DNA of 64,000 nucleotides from Candidatus Gracilibacteria bacterium (GCA_028687475.1 JAQUAB010000001.1:479716-543715); one strand, 5' to 3'. Positions 29,849 to 39,173 are shown, numbered from the stretch's first letter. Notes: generated by a model not told the origin, from the letters alone. Program-made: numbers and translations.

Positions 29849-30190
29849 TTAGAACTTGAGTCCTCCGGCACGAGCTGCCTCAGCAAGAGACTTCACACGT
29901 CCGTGGTAGAGATATCCTCCACGATCAAATACACATTCTGTAATACCTTTTGCAAGCATAGTCTTTGCAATTTCAGATCCGACTGCTGTTGCTCTTTCTG
30001 ATTTTGTTCCTGATTTTACTGCCATATCATGTGCAGCGCAGAGAGTCACTCCAGATGCATCATCGATAGCTTGTACAGAAATATGTGTATTGCTTCGAAA
30101 AACAGAGAGACGTGGCTTTGAAGCAGTACCTTCCATACGAGCGCGAACTCTTTTTGCTCGAGCCAGACGATTTTGAGTTTTTTTCAACAT
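29849..30190 (-). CDS. rplR: 50S ribosomal protein L18
   Basis: A 113-aa uL18 that binds 5S r[22 protein letters not shown] and [20 protein letters not shown] are typical. Order rplF-rplR-rpsE is standard. Confidence 0.96.
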   Translation of the reverse strand: MLKKTQNRLARAKRVRARMEGTASKPRLSVFRSNTHISVQAIDDASGVTLCAAHDMAVKSGTKSERATAVGSEIAKTMLAKGITECVFDRGGYLYHGRVKSLAEAARAGGLKF

Positions 30191-30241
30191 AGTTGAATAA
30201 TTAGTAAATTATGAATGATTGAATGAAAATCTTTTTTGGGA

Positions 30242-30793
30242 TTATTTACCAGCAGTCTTACCAGCCTTGCGACGGATATGTTCACCAGTGTAACGGATAC
30301 CCTTTCCTTTGTATGGTTCAGGTTTCTTGAGAGAGCGAACATATGCAGCGAAGTATCCAAGAAGTTGCTTATCGTGAGACTTGAGGTGAATCTTATTCTT
30401 TTCTTCCTTATCCGCTTCGATAGTGATTCCTTCTGGCGCATCTACATTGACCTTATGAGAAAAACCGAGGGCGAGCTCCATTTTTCGAGGTCCTTTCACA
30501 TCGAACTTGTAACCAACTCCAACGATTTCGAGAGATTTAGAATATCCTTCTGATACTCCGATTACCATATTTTGGATCATGGCGCGAGTCAATCCCCAGA
30601 AAGCCTTTTGTTGCTTGTCTTCTTGATTTTCGATAGAAACTGTAAGGATTTCTCCTTCTTGTTTTACAGAAACTCCAGAAAGAATATTGAAGGAAAGTGT
30701 TCCTTTAGAACCCTTTACGATAATATCTGTAGAATTGATTTCTACGGTAACTCCTGAAGGAAGTTTTACGGGTTGTTTACCGATTCGAGACAT
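30242..30793 (-). CDS. rplF: 50S ribosomal protein L6
   Basis: A 183-aa uL6 with SRIGKQPVKLPSGV at the start, VGVGYKFDVKG in the middle and the C-terminal KPEPYKGKGIRYTGEHIRRK. Normal length. Confidence 0.97.
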   Translation of the reverse strand: MSRIGKQPVKLPSGVTVEINSTDIIVKGSKGTLSFNILSGVSVKQEGEILTVSIENQEDKQQKAFWGLTRAMIQNMVIGVSEGYSKSLEIVGVGYKFDVKGPRKMELALGFSHKVNVDAPEGITIEADKEEKNKIHLKSHDKQLLGYFAAYVRSLKKPEPYKGKGIRYTGEHIRRKAGKTAGK

Positions 30794-30881
30794 AAGAGAT
30801 TTGAGTTAAAAGTTGTAAGTATGGAATTCTGAGCAAGCACCGAGCATCCGCTGCTGACTCCCAAGTCCAAACTTGAGGAAA

Positions 30882-31268
30882 TTAGTAGACCTCACAGAGA
30901 AGTTCACCACCAACACCGAGAGCATGAGCTTCATATCCAGTGACAATTCCACGTGGAGTTGAGAGGATGAAGATTCCATATCCGTTGCGAGACTTTCTCA
31001 CATCAGCAGACTTCACATAGATTCGCTGACCAGGGCGAGAAATACGACGAAATGAAGGAATGTACTTTGTCTTTCTTACATCTTGAAGAGTGATCGTAAA
31101 CATATGTTTCTCTTCTGAGAAAGAGAAATCCACGATATATCCATTCTTCTTGAGAATTCGAAGAATTTCCGCCTTCAATTTTGAGTAAGGAGCTTCTATA
31201 GTACCAAGACGCGCAAGGTAACCATTTCGTATGCGAGTAAGAAGATCTGCGATTGGATCGATGATCAT
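30882..31268 (-). CDS. rpsH: 30S ribosomal protein S8
   Basis: A 128-aa uS8 with DPIADLLTRIRNG at the start and the C-terminal ILSTPRGIVTGYEAHALGVGGE. In model bacteria S8 represses the spc operon; no such site was identified. The 88-bp gap to rplF holds a self-complementary stretch near 30830-30875. Confidence 0.97.
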   Translation of the reverse strand: MIIDPIADLLTRIRNGYLARLGTIEAPYSKLKAEILRILKKNGYIVDFSFSEEKHMFTITLQDVRKTKYIPSFRRISRPGQRIYVKSADVRKSRNGYGIFILSTPRGIVTGYEAHALGVGGELLCEVY

Positions 31269-31313
31269 AAATTGAGAATTTAGAATTTAGATTGTAGATT
31301 GTAATATACGATA

Positions 31314-31538
31314 TTACCAGCTTGATTTGCGAACACCCATAAGCTCTCCAGCATTTGCTTTCTCACGAATACAGATACGACAGAGGTCGAACTTTCCGAT
31401 GTAACCATAAGAACGTCCACAGTGAGAACAACGGTGATAGAGACGCGTTGAGAAACGAGGTTTCTTACCGAGTGCGTGAGCGCGAGCAGCTTCATCTTGA
31501 GCTGTCTGACATTTATGTACGATTGCTGTACGAGCCAT
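31314..31538 (-). CDS. rpsN: 30S ribosomal protein S14, zinc-binding type
   Basis: A 74-aa uS14 with both Cys pairs of the zinc ribbon (CSHC near residue 37 and CRIC near residue 53). The C-terminal [11 protein letters not shown] is typical of the short Zn form, with a somewhat long N-terminus. Confidence 0.95.
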   Translation of the reverse strand: MARTAIVHKCQTAQDEAARAHALGKKPRFSTRLYHRCSHCGRSYGYIGKFDLCRICIREKANAGELMGVRKSSW

Positions 31539-31550
31539 AGAGGAGAAAAA

Positions 31551-32090
31551 TTATTTCGTAAATGGAAAACCAAGTTTATTAAGAAGAGCCTTTGAATGTT
31601 CTGCAGATTGAGTCTTGAATTTGACAGTAATCTGAAGTCCATGAGGTTTTACTACATCAAGTTGAGGAACTTCTGGGAAGATAGTATGTTCCTTGATACC
31701 GAAGTTGAAGTTTCCAGCCTGGTCGAAACCACGTCCAGAAATACCACGGAAGTCACGAACACGAGGAAGAACGATAGCGATGAGCTTCTCAAGGAAGTCA
31801 AACATGCGATCTCCACGAAGTGTAACCATCATACCAACAGGCATTCCAGCACGGAGCTTGAAGTTCGAGATTGCTATACGAGCGTGGTTCACACGAGGAA
31901 GTTGACCAGTGATGAGTGCAAGATCATTCTTGAGACTAGAGAAGTCCTTGTTTCCAGCAGCGACATAGCTACCGATACCCATATTGAGAACGATTTTCTC
32001 GATACGAGGAACTTGCATTGGATTATCGATTCCGAGTTCTTTTGCGAGCTCAGGAAGGATAGTATTGAGGTACTGTTCTTTGTAAGACAT
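31551..32090 (-). CDS. rplE: 50S ribosomal protein L5
   Basis: A 179-aa uL5 with IEKIVLNMGIG, RAGMPVGMMVTLRGDRMFDF and RDFRGISGRGFDQAGNF. It binds 5S rRNA. It is followed 12 nt later by rpsN. Confidence 0.97.
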   Translation of the reverse strand: MSYKEQYLNTILPELAKELGIDNPMQVPRIEKIVLNMGIGSYVAAGNKDFSSLKNDLALITGQLPRVNHARIAISNFKLRAGMPVGMMVTLRGDRMFDFLEKLIAIVLPRVRDFRGISGRGFDQAGNFNFGIKEHTIFPEVPQLDVVKPHGLQITVKFKTQSAEHSKALLNKLGFPFTK

Positions 32091-32170
32091 AGAAAGGGTT
32101 TTTAGAATTTAGTTTTAGATTTTAGAAGGAACTATTAGAGTAAAATAGTTCACGTGCTAAATTCATTTTC

Positions 32171-32476
32171 TTAGAGGAGAGTTCCAGACTTTTTAGCAAC
32201 ACGACCGACTTTTTTTCCATTTTCCATCTTGTATCCAACACGTGTTGGTTCACCTGTTTTTGGATCAAGAAGCATAACGTTTGATACATCGATAGGCTTT
32301 TCGAAAGAAACCTTCTGTCCAGGAGTTGTACCTTGACGCTTCATGTGACGCGTTACGATACCGACACCTTCGACGAGAACTTTCTTCTCTTCTGGAAATG
32401 AGCGAAGAACTTTTGCCTTCTTGCCCTTATCTTTTCCGGAAATGACGATGACCTGATCATCTGTGTGAATTTTCAT
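32171..32476 (-). CDS. rplX: 50S ribosomal protein L24
   Basis: A 101-aa uL24 with the KOW segment [20 protein letters not shown] and the [12 protein letters not shown] stretch. Normal order between rplN and rplE. Confidence 0.96.
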   Translation of the reverse strand: MKIHTDDQVIVISGKDKGKKAKVLRSFPEEKKVLVEGVGIVTRHMKRQGTTPGQKVSFEKPIDVSNVMLLDPKTGEPTRVGYKMENGKKVGRVAKKSGTLL

Positions 32477-32553
32477 AAAATGAGATTTTAGAATTTACTT
32501 TTTCGTTTTATATAAGCGATTCGGATGAATCACGAATATTGAAGTAAGAAGAA

Positions 32554-32922
32554 TTATACAACTTCTGGAGCAAGAGAAATAATCTTTTGGTATCCACGAG
32601 CCTTGAGCTCACGGAATACTGGTCCAAAAATACGAGTTCCCTTTGGTTCGAGCTTGTCATCGATAATAACACAAGCGTTATCATCAGAGCGAACGTATGA
32701 ACCATCGTCACGACGAACTTCCTTTGCAACGCGTACAACGACAGCCTTACATACAGTTTTCTTCTTGATGTTTCCATTTGGAAGTGCCTTCTTGATAGAA
32801 ACAACGATGATGTCACCAACACTTGCGTAGCGGCGTTTTGAACCCTTGAGTACCTTGATACAAAGTGCTTCCTTAGCACCAGTGTTATCAACGACAACGA
32901 GTCTGCTTTCTGTCTGAATCAT
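32554..32922 (-). CDS. rplN: 50S ribosomal protein L14
   Basis: A 122-aa uL14, [20 protein letters not shown] at the start and the [21 protein letters not shown]-terminal region. Normal length. Confidence 0.97.
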   Translation of the reverse strand: MIQTESRLVVVDNTGAKEALCIKVLKGSKRRYASVGDIIVVSIKKALPNGNIKKKTVCKAVVVRVAKEVRRDDGSYVRSDDNACVIIDDKLEPKGTRIFGPVFRELKARGYQKIISLAPEVV

Positions 32923-32995
32923 AAAGTAAGATTTTAGATTTTAGTTTTTGGATTATGCAGATTCCCGAAGGAATCCGTCATCTTGAATCTGCGGA

Positions 32996-33208
32996 TTATT
33001 CAGCAGAATGAGAGATAATAGAATCCTCTACGAGAGACCAACGCTTGAGACGAGAGAGAGGACGAGTCTCAATCACAGTGACAGTGTCACCGAGTTTTGC
33101 GAGTCCGTTCTCATCGTGAGCGTAAAACTTCACAGAAGATTTATAACGCTTCTTATACTTTGGATGTGTTTTATAAGTATCTACCGTAACAACGATAGTT
33201 TTTTGCAT
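32996..33208 (-). CDS. rpsQ: 30S ribosomal protein S17
   Basis: A 70-aa uS17, shortened at the N-terminus (starts [20 protein letters not shown]). [18 protein letters not shown] is the conserved end. It follows rpmC. Confidence 0.94.
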   Translation of the reverse strand: MQKTIVVTVDTYKTHPKYKKRYKSSVKFYAHDENGLAKLGDTVTVIETRPLSRLKRWSLVEDSIISHSAE

Positions 33209-33263
33209 TTTAGTACTTGTAACAACTCAAGTCTTTGTACGCATAGAGAGTGAAATAAATGAA

Positions 33264-33485
33264 TTAGAGAGCTGAAGTGAGGACAGTCGAAATCTGAGCA
33301 ATATACTTACGAGACTTCTTGAGAAGGTGAGCTTGCTTGAGTTCACCGAGGGAATGTTTCATTTCGAGAACGAAAAGATCCTTGCGTGCAGATTGGAGCT
33401 CTGAAAGAAGTCCAGCACGATCCATCTCACGAAGAGTATGAAGGTCTTTTGTTTCAGTTGATGATGTTTTCTTCGCCTTTGCCAT
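33264..33485 (-). CDS. rpmC: 50S ribosomal protein L29
   Basis: A 73-aa uL29, two helices with LLSELQSARKDLFVLEMKHS and a Lys-rich second helix. The N-terminal about 15 residues (KKTSSTETKD) are an extension. Confidence 0.92.
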   Translation of the reverse strand: MAKAKKTSSTETKDLHTLREMDRAGLLSELQSARKDLFVLEMKHSLGELKQAHLLKKSRKYIAQISTVLTSAL

Positions 33486-33517
33486 AATAATGGAGAATTA
33501 GAATTGTATTGAATGGA

Positions 33518-33934
33518 TTACATCTCGTTTCGAGAGAGAAGAATCTTAGTTTTGAGAGGAAGCTTGTAAGAAGCGAGCGTAAAAGCCTCCTTAGCAACTT
33601 CTGGTGATATATCTCCAATTTCGAAGATAATACGACCAGGTTTTACTGGAGCTCTGTACATTTCGACACCACCTTTACCACCACCCATTGGAACCTCGAG
33701 AGGTTTCTTGGTATATGGTTTGTCTGGGAAAACGCGAATCCAGAGCTGTCCACCCTTCTTGAGGAAGCGGACGATAGCTTTACGAGCACTCTCGATTTGA
33801 CGAGAAGTGAGGTATCCAGATTCGGTAACCTTGAGGGCGTATTCACCAAAAGATACGTCGGAACCGCGAGTTGCGAGACCTTTGATGACACCACGGTGTG
33901 CCTTACGATATTTTGTTCTGCTCGGTTGTAGCAT
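33518..33934 (-). CDS. rplP: 50S ribosomal protein L16
   Basis: A 138-aa uL16: [20 protein letters not shown] at the start, [19 protein letters not shown] and [19 protein letters not shown]. Normal length and place after rpsC. Confidence 0.97.
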   Translation of the reverse strand: MLQPSRTKYRKAHRGVIKGLATRGSDVSFGEYALKVTESGYLTSRQIESARKAIVRFLKKGGQLWIRVFPDKPYTKKPLEVPMGGGKGGVEMYRAPVKPGRIIFEIGDISPEVAKEAFTLASYKLPLKTKILLSRNEM

Positions 33935-33979
33935 GAGAAGAAGCGTTAAGAGTATAGAGAAAATTGAAGAAATGCAAAT

Positions 33980-34618
33980 TTATTTCTTGAAAACGTCACC
34001 TTTATAGATCCAGACCTTGAGTCCGATTGTACCAGCTGGAGTTTCAGCTCGCTCGTAAGCGAAGTCAACATCAGCACGAATTGTTTGAGTTGGGATACTT
34101 CCATCCTTGTATGTCTCTCGACGAGCGATTTCAGCACCGTTCAAGCGACCTCCAAGTTTTACCTTGATACCAAGACCACCCTTTTCCATAGTTTTTGCGA
34201 TTGCATTCTTGATAACTCGGCGGTATGGCATTTTCTTTTCGATCTGGCGAGCGATAGAATCAGCAACAATCTGAGCAGAAAGTTCTGGTTTCTTTACTTC
34301 CTTCACTTCAAGATTGAATGTATATCCAGGAAAACGAGTAGCAAGATTTGTCTTGAGAGCATTGATGTTTTCATCGTTTGTTCCGAGAAGAAGTGCTGGT
34401 CGTGAAGTGAATGACACGATGGAGAGCACATTCTCACCCATATGATTAATGAAAATGTTTGCTACTGGAAGATTTTTGAAATGCTTCGTAACGAGTGCTC
34501 GGATAGCAACATCATTGGCAACATGGTGAGCATATGACTTTTTATCATAGTACCCTGTTGAACGCCAAGTCTTGATATATCCGATGCGAAATGCGAGAGG
34601 GGAAACCTTATGTCACAT
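33980..34618 (-). CDS. rpsC: 30S ribosomal protein S3
   Basis: A 212-aa uS3 from ATG 34618. Codon 2 is TGA (34613-34615), read as the conserved Gly of MGHKVSPLAFRIGYIKTW; a standard-code reading would begin at an internal Met and lose 59 residues. The KH domain (PALLLGTNDENI) and the C-terminal GLKVWIYKGD are present. One of the clearest cases for UGA = Gly. Confidence 0.97.
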
Positions 34619-34636
34619 AGAAGAATAGAAGAAGAA

Positions 34637-34963
34637 TTATTTTACAGAAAGAGAGAGATCAACATGTGAAGTACGCTTCAGAATGCGGTGAGCACGTCCA
34701 CGAGAAATCGGGTTGATACGACGATAGACGAGACCTTGGCTCACACTTACAGAAGAGATAACGAGCTCTGAAGCAGCTTGAGAATCATTGTGTTCTGCAT
34801 TTGCAACAGCACTTGCAACGACTTTATACATGATATCAGCTCCTTTCTTTGGCATGAACTTGAGTGTATCAAGTGCATCCTTAGCAGTCATATTTCTGAT
34901 GATGTAGGCGATGACATTGAGTTTCTTTGGAGAAATTCGAACGTTTTTTACTGAAGCTTTCAT
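34637..34963 (-). CDS. rplV: 50S ribosomal protein L22
   Basis: A 108-aa uL22: VKNVRISPKKLNVIAYIIR and YRRINPISRGRAHRILKRTSH, the loop that lines the exit tunnel. Normal length. Confidence 0.96.
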   Translation of the reverse strand: MKASVKNVRISPKKLNVIAYIIRNMTAKDALDTLKFMPKKGADIMYKVVASAVANAEHNDSQAASELVISSVSVSQGLVYRRINPISRGRAHRILKRTSHVDLSLSVK

Positions 34964-35043
34964 AATGTTAGTGATTAGTAGGAAGTGATTCGTAGGATAG
35001 TGATTGGCATAAAACTAATTTCTAGTCACCAATCTACCAATTA

Positions 35044-35307
35044 CTACTTGTTACCAGAGTGAGCCATGAATCGGCGAGTAAATGAGAATTCACCGAGTTT
35101 GTGACCAACCATATCTTCAGTGACAAATACTGGAATATGTTGTTTTCCATTATGAACACCGAATGTGTGACCAACGAACTCCGGAGCAATCGTACAAGAA
35201 CGTGACCAAGTCTTGATAACAGACTTTTTTCCGCTTGTATTGAGTGCTTCGACTTTCTTCATGACACGAAGGTCAACGTAAGGTCATTTTTTAAGACTGC
35301 GAGTCAT
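35044..35307 (-). CDS. rpsS: 30S ribosomal protein S19
   Basis: An 87-aa uS19 from ATG 35307: [20 protein letters not shown], where the invariant Gly of KKGP is TGA at 35284-35286. A standard reading starts 15 codons later. [20 protein letters not shown] and [12 protein letters not shown] complete the protein. Confidence 0.97.
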
Positions 35308-35399
35308 AAATAAGTTAAGTTATGAGATATGAGATATGAGATATGAGATATGAGATTTTCGGATTCTTATAGCTTATCTCTTATAGTTTATATCTAAGA

Positions 35400-36242
35400 T
35401 TACCCTTGAAGTTTTCCAGCGCGAGTGCGGAGAACCCAACGATCTGTATACTTTCTTGAACGAGTTTTGACACCGCGAGCAAGACGACCCCATGGAGTCT
35501 TTGGACCCTTTCGTTGTCCAACTGATTGGTGTCCTTCACCTCCTCCGTGTGGATGGTCAACTGGATTCATAGAAGAACCGAGAACTGTAGGACGACGATT
35601 CATCCAACGAGAACGTCCAGCCTTACCGATAGTGATTTGATTCCAATCTTCATTTGATACAGTACCGACAGTAGCAAAACATTTCTTGTGAACGAGGCGG
35701 ATTTCTCCACTTGGCATCTTGAGTTGAGTGTATTCACCTTCTTGAGAGAGAACTTGAGCAGAAGCACCAGCAGAACGAATTGTGCTTGCACCCTGACCAA
35801 CAATCATTTCAACATTGTGAACGTAGAGACCAACTGGGATGTTTCCGATTTCCATACGATTGCCAGGAATCGCCTTGGCAGTCACAGCAGTGATAATCTC
35901 ATCTCCAACCTTAGTCTCCATATGAGCAAGAACATAACGACGTTCTCCATCACGGTAACATACAAGAGCAATGAATGCTGAGCGGTATGGATCGTATTCT
36001 ACTGTCTCAACACGAGCAGGGATATCAAGCTTTTCGAGCTTGAAGTCAACGACACGATAGAGCTTCTTATGTCCACCACCCTTATGACGAACAGAGAGAC
36101 GACCAGCGCTATTGCGACCAGCAGTATTCTTTTTGTAGGTAGTAAGCGCCTTGTGTGGTTCATTGGTTGTGAGCTCCTCATACGTGAGACCTGTCATGAA
36201 ACGACGGGAAGGAGTGGTTGGTTTGTATTTCTTAATTCACAT
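35400..36242 (-). CDS. rplB: 50S ribosomal protein L2
   Basis: A 280-aa uL2 from ATG 36242. Codon 2 is TGA (36237-36239) in MGIKKYKPTTPSRRFMTGLT. GRNSAGRLSVRHKGGGHKK and GSSMNPVDHPHGGGEGHQSV are intact; the latter is the peptidyl-transferase centre loop. The tandem gagatat words at 35318-35355 lie in the spacer to rpsS. Confidence 0.98.
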
Positions 36243-36350
36243 ATTAGATAGTGATTAGTAGATTAGTAGGATAGTGAGTTAGTAGGATAGTGAGTTAGCG
36301 GAGGTTCTGGTTTTATTACCAGTTTCCTATCCAACTAACTGACCAATTTA

Positions 36351-36644
36351 CTACTGTATAACTTCGAAGTTAGCAACTTTTTGACCATTCTTGAGAGTGA
36401 CCATTGCCTTCTTTTCGATACCTTTCTTGCGAGTAACTCCGAGCTTTGTATTGTGGAACTTCTCACGAGTATGGAGAACATTCACTTTTTCGACATCAAC
36501 TCCGTAGATGGTCTTGAATGCATTCTTTACGTCGATTTTTGTTGCTGCTGGATCAATCATACATGTATATACACCACGTACTTCACCGTCGGTACTTTTG
36601 TTCGTAACAACGAATCGTTTGATGACTGAGTAGAGAGAATTCAT
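36351..36644 (-). CDS. rplW: 50S ribosomal protein L23
   Basis: A 97-aa uL23 with ATKIDVKNAFKTIYGVDVEK VNV-type core and RKKGIEKKAMVTLKNGQKV. It sits at the exit tunnel and docks trigger factor and SRP. Confidence 0.95.
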   Translation of the reverse strand: MNSLYSVIKRFVVTNKSTDGEVRGVYTCMIDPAATKIDVKNAFKTIYGVDVEKVNVLHTREKFHNTKLGVTRKKGIEKKAMVTLKNGQKVANFEVIQ

Positions 36645-36734
36645 AGGATAGTAATTAGTGGGATAGTGAGTAGTGATTAGTCGGTAGGGATTTCGTTTCT
36701 GTTACCAGTAACTATTCTACCAATTACCAATCCA

Positions 36735-37358
36735 CTATTTAGAGAAATGTTCGTAAAGGTGCTTGAGAGATGCCTCTGAGAAGATAACATCACTGTACTT
36801 GAGAAGATCATGTGGATTGAGGTATTCAACGTTGACTACCTTAGTAGTGACGATATTCCATGCACCGAGAATTGCATTTTTTTCTTCGCGAGTGATAGCG
36901 ATGAGAGGCTTCTTTGCTTCAACAGCAGTAAGAAGAGATGTCATAGCTTTTGTCTTTGCAGTTTCAGGACCGAATGATTCGATAACCTTTACGTTGTTCT
37001 CAGTTGCCTTTGTAGAAAGGAGTGAAGTGAGAGCGAGACGGCGTTCTTGACGGTTCATATCAAGAGAGAAGTTTCTCTCGTTGCGAGGACCGAACACAGC
37101 ACCACCACCACGACGCATTGGAGAACGACGGTCACCCATACGAGCGTTACCAGTTCCCTTTTGCTTGAACATCTTCTTCGTAGAACCAGCAACTTCACCA
37201 CGATGCTTCGCGTGAGCGATAGCGATACGACCATTTGCTTGTTGGAGAACAAGGAGACGGTGGATGAGGCTCATATTTGGAGTCACTCCGAAGTGAGTAG
37301 CCTGGAGGTCTACAGTTCCTTTGGATTTACCGTTTATGTCAAAGAGAGGAGCTTTCAT
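36735..37358 (-). CDS. rplD: 50S ribosomal protein L4
   Basis: A 207-aa uL4 with the tunnel loop FKQKGTGNARMGDRRSPMRR and C-terminal YLNPHDLLKYSDVIFSEASL. In enterobacteria L4 controls the S10 leader; this is not testable here. Confidence 0.97.
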   Translation of the reverse strand: MKAPLFDINGKSKGTVDLQATHFGVTPNMSLIHRLLVLQQANGRIAIAHAKHRGEVAGSTKKMFKQKGTGNARMGDRRSPMRRGGGAVFGPRNERNFSLDMNRQERRLALTSLLSTKATENNVKVIESFGPETAKTKAMTSLLTAVEAKKPLIAITREEKNAILGAWNIVTTKVVNVEYLNPHDLLKYSDVIFSEASLKHLYEHFSK

Positions 37359-37406
37359 AAAAATTGAGTTTTAGATTTTATATTCTGATTTTCGTATAAA
37401 CGGAAA

Positions 37407-37961
37407 CTAGAATGTAAGAGTAATAAGAGAGTTGCGAGCACCTGGAACTGGACCCTTTACTGCGATCACGCGGAGATCCTTGTTCACGAGAACGAGAGGA
37501 ACATGCTTGAGAGTAATTGTGTCGAGACCCATATGTCCGTGCATCTTCTTACCAAGTTTTGTACGACGTGGTTTGCGGTTACCGATAGAACCAAGTGCGC
37601 GGTGAAATTTTGAACCGTGAGAAGCAGGACCTCCGTGGAAGTTCCAGCGCTTCATAGCACCTTGGAAACCTTTACCCTTGGAAACGCTCGTGAGAGTGAA
37701 AGACTCAACACCTTCAAGGAGATCGAGAGAAATCTCATCACCCTTGTTCACGTTCTCGAGAACTCCTGTAGCAGGAACTTCACGAAGAGTAACACGCTTT
37801 CCTTCAGTCATTGCGATAACTACCGCATGGTAGCCGTCCTTTTCTTCAGTCTTCACTTGAGCGACAGTGAGAGTCGGAACGCGGATAAGCGTCACAGGTG
37901 TAAAAGCCCCGTTATGAATAACGCGGGTCATTTCAAGTTTTTTTCCGATAATACCAGCCAT
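37407..37961 (-). CDS. rplC: 50S ribosomal protein L3
   Basis: A 184-aa uL3, slightly short. SVSKGKGFQGAMKRWNFHGG and HGSKFHRALGSIGNRKPRRT are clear. First gene of the cluster: rpsJ (S10), usually just upstream, is missing from this window. Confidence 0.97.
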   Translation of the reverse strand: MAGIIGKKLEMTRVIHNGAFTPVTLIRVPTLTVAQVKTEEKDGYHAVVIAMTEGKRVTLREVPATGVLENVNKGDEISLDLLEGVESFTLTSVSKGKGFQGAMKRWNFHGGPASHGSKFHRALGSIGNRKPRRTKLGKKMHGHMGLDTITLKHVPLVLVNKDLRVIAVKGPVPGARNSLITLTF

Positions 37962-38062
37962 GTTGTGTGGAGAATAGATATTAAAATGAGAGGTTGCAAG
38001 GAGGCATCCAAGTTTGGATGGTTACCCAGCAACATCACTATTGTTTTGCAAAAAGTAGCCAG

Positions 38063-38090
38063 ATAATATGAAAAAAGGAATATATGTCAA
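38063..38090 (-). promoter_or_regulatory. Promoter of the rplC (S10-spc) cluster
   Basis: Minus-strand TTGACA (38085-38090), 16-bp spacer, TATTAT (38063-38068). Core hexamers and spacer length are identical to the fusA promoter at 60117-60144. The about 95-nt leader holds a hairpin (atccaa / ttggat) near 38005-38025. Confidence 0.75.
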
Positions 38091-38190
38091 AAACTTTTTT
38101 ACAAAAGATATTGTATTGGCTCTCTGTAGAGGAAAACCGTAGTGTCATGAATGTCAGGAATGCTTCACTGTATAAAAAAATAGGACAGAA

Positions 38191-38219
38191 TTGGAAATAT
38201 TTTTCCTTTTCTATATGAT
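38191..38219 (+). promoter_or_regulatory. ksgA promoter, likely leaderless
   Basis: TTGGAA at 38191-38196, 17-bp spacer, TATGAT at 38214-38219. A start site about 7 nt downstream would coincide with the ATG at 38226. Confidence 0.5.
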
Positions 38220-38225
38220 AGCGCC

Positions 38226-39173
38226 ATGCAAACTATCAAAGCCAAGAAATCCCTCGGGCAAAATTTTCTCATCGACCAAGAAGCACTCACGGACATCGCG
38301 GGTTCTATCGAACTCTCTGGACGACATATCATAGAAGTATGACCTGGATATGGTGCTCTCACGGAACATATCGTCGCTGCAAATCCGAAGAGTCTTGATC
38401 TCGTGGAGCTCGATACGGATATGGTAGAAATTCTGGATTCAAGATTCAAGATTCAAAATAGATGACAAAAAGAGCAAAATGGGGGTTCGGGGGTCGAAAC
38501 TGTTTGAGCGAAGGAGGAAGGAATAAAAATAACCCTTCATCATCAGGATGTCCTCACATTCACACCAATATATGACGAATATTCTGTGATTGCGAATATC
38601 CCCTATTATATAACGAGTCCGATTCTCTTTCATTTTTTGTATCCTGAGACCCTCTTTGTAAAGAGGGATGTCACGAAGTGACAGGGAGATTTTATATCTG
38701 AAAATACGGAACAAAATCCTCTGCCTCCTTCGTCGGCATCTCCTTTACAAAGGAGATTTGCACCACCAAGAGAAATGACCATCATGATGCAGAAGGAAGT
38801 CGGAGAAAAAATACTCGAAGGTCGTGCACGAAAACCGCATCATAGTTTCCTCTCGCTCGCGATGGAACTCGCCTGTGAAGAGATCGAGATTGTCCGCTAT
38901 GTTGGCAAGGAATCTTTCGACCCAGCACCAAAGATTGACTCTATCGTCCTGAAGTTCAGTGTGAAGCAGACTCGAAATCCTGAAACAGAAAAACAACTCA
39001 TCAACCTCTGGAAAATCGCCTTCACTCATCCACGCAAGACGCTTCTCTCTAATCTGAAGTGAAGTCACTATAATATAGAAGCTATCAGAAAGACACTCAC
39101 CGAACTCGGATATGATGAGAAAGTGCGGGCGGAAGCAGTGAAGATGGAGGATTGGGGGAAATTATTATTTTAA
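38226..39173 (+). CDS. ksgA: 16S rRNA dimethyladenosine transferase KsgA with two in-frame insertions
   Basis: A 315-aa enzyme (family about 255-275) that dimethylates two adjacent adenines in helix 45. KSLGQNFLIDQ, the SAM motif IIEVGPGYGALTEHI (first Gly TGA), the catalytic NIPYYITSPI and SFDPAPKIDSIVL are present. Two foreign patches keep the frame: 38436-38515 (simple repeats plus a ggggttcgggggtcgaaac word, about 25 aa after EILDSRF) and 38648-38757 (a MITE-like palindrome, about 37 aa between LFHFLYPE and REMTIMMQKEV). Neither removes a catalytic motif. Stop TAA 39171-39173. Confidence 0.93.
38648..38757. mobile_element. MITE-like palindromic insertion inside ksgA
   Basis: Left end ccctctttgtaaagagggat then gtcacgaagtgacagggaga; right end, read inverted, aatctcctttgtaaaggaga then tgccgacgaaggaggcagag. 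The two ends are imperfect inverted copies, each with its own inner palindrome. The type resembles the inverted repeats flanking the DUF559 insert in rarA (50687-51117). Confidence 0.75.

Noticed and set aside
35318..35360. CRISPR-like array from the tandem gagatat repeats
   Set aside because: Units are 8 bp, contiguous and without spacers; they are simple tandem repeats.
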